This document shows positions 63,810 to 64,000 of a DNA stretch of 64,000 nucleotides, in pieces (position 1 is the stretch's first letter; each line of letters opens with the position of its first letter). This DNA is from an uncultured Pseudomonadota bacterium (GTDB taxonomy: Bacteria > Pseudomonadota > Gammaproteobacteria > Burkholderiales > JALYOK01): contig CADEHE010000008.1 of NCBI GenBank assembly GCA_902826775.1, positions 124,001 to 188,000 on the forward strand, in the 5' to 3' direction. The notes beneath the pieces were generated by a model. The model saw only the letters and a list, made by a program, of their open reading frames with translations. It did not search any database and was not told the DNA's origin. The translations under genes were made by a program, and so were the position numbers.

Positions 63810-64000
63810 ATGGATCAGCTTACGGTTAGGGGCTTCGACAAGGCACTGGCCCAGCGCATTCGCGAGGTTGCGCGGGAACGCGGTATCTCGCTCAATCAAG
63901 CTGCGGTGCTGTTGCTGCGGCAGGGCGCAGGGTTGGCGGTGAGTGGCAGGCGTAGCGGGCGCGTGGCGGATTCGCTCGGCAAGTTGATCGGGGCTTGGAA
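63810..64000 (+). CDS. Ribbon-helix-helix antitoxin-like protein, cut by window edge
   Basis: The ATG at 63810 opens a frame that runs past the window end; 63 codons are seen. LTVRGFDKALAQRIREVARE and GISLNQAAVLLLRQGAGL have the ribbon-helix-helix pattern of antitoxins. The next gene, out of view, is likely a toxin. The pair would be the second toxin-antitoxin module beside vapBC. Confidence 0.7.
   Translation, partial: MDQLTVRGFDKALAQRIREVARERGISLNQAAVLLLRQGAGLAVSGRRSGRVADSLGKLIGAW

Overview
The window looks like the chromosome of a GC-rich betaproteobacterium. The evidence is the gene content and order: a carbohydrate-transporterless PTS (EIIA-Man, HPr, EI), metX-metW, gatCAB divergent from mreBCD-mrdA-rodA-rlpA-dacA-dat-ybeD-lipB-lipA, a MurE with the meso-diaminopimelate motif DNPR, and a complete division and cell wall (dcw) cluster. 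The species cannot be named from this sequence. No rRNA, tRNA or CRISPR array was seen.

Layout. 1-4870: end of a PhoR-like sensor kinase, the regulatory PTS, and metX-metW. 4899-8785: ampG, xthA, pyrE and a DUF4124 protein. 8798-12051 (minus): gatCAB. 12183-22797 (plus): the rod-shape and elongation block, then D-amino-acid transaminase and lipoate genes. 22806-23783: a glycine-rich lipoprotein. 23937-28854 (minus): a branched-chain amino acid type ABC transporter with an internal terminator after the binding protein. 29071-30669: a small cytochrome c, a small unknown protein and a glutathione transferase. 30852-40983: a compact six-gene operon around a bacterial alpha-2-macroglobulin, matching E. 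coli yfaATSQP and recalling the Pseudomonas mag cluster. 41169-42953: an FGE-fold protein behind a perfect FNR-type box, and a convergent M48 lipoprotein protease. 43572-60874: the dcw cluster from mraZ to ftsZ. 60875-64000: an accessory tail with a RAYT transposase, repeats made from its own 5' end, a vapBC module between direct repeats, an IS30 remnant and a second antitoxin-like gene cut by the window edge.

Most of the window is envelope biology: precursor synthesis (murC-F, ddl, mraY, murG, dat), elongation (mre, rodA, mrdA), division (fts), trimming and recycling (dacA, rlpA, ampG), and a periplasmic macroglobulin system.

The least expected structures are three microduplications at gene ends. 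The 3' end of mraY is repeated twice more before murD in units of about 151 bp. The 5' end of murC is repeated 149 bp upstream, making a 50-codon mini-ORF that keeps ATGA overlaps on both sides. The 5' end of the RAYT gene is present in three copies. In the mraY case all eight differences between the live and the downstream copy are synonymous, so two diverged alleles seem to have been joined. The macroglobulin operon, in which the DUF2300 protein carries an HEYLH zinc-protease-like motif, is the best candidate for a poorly described functional system.
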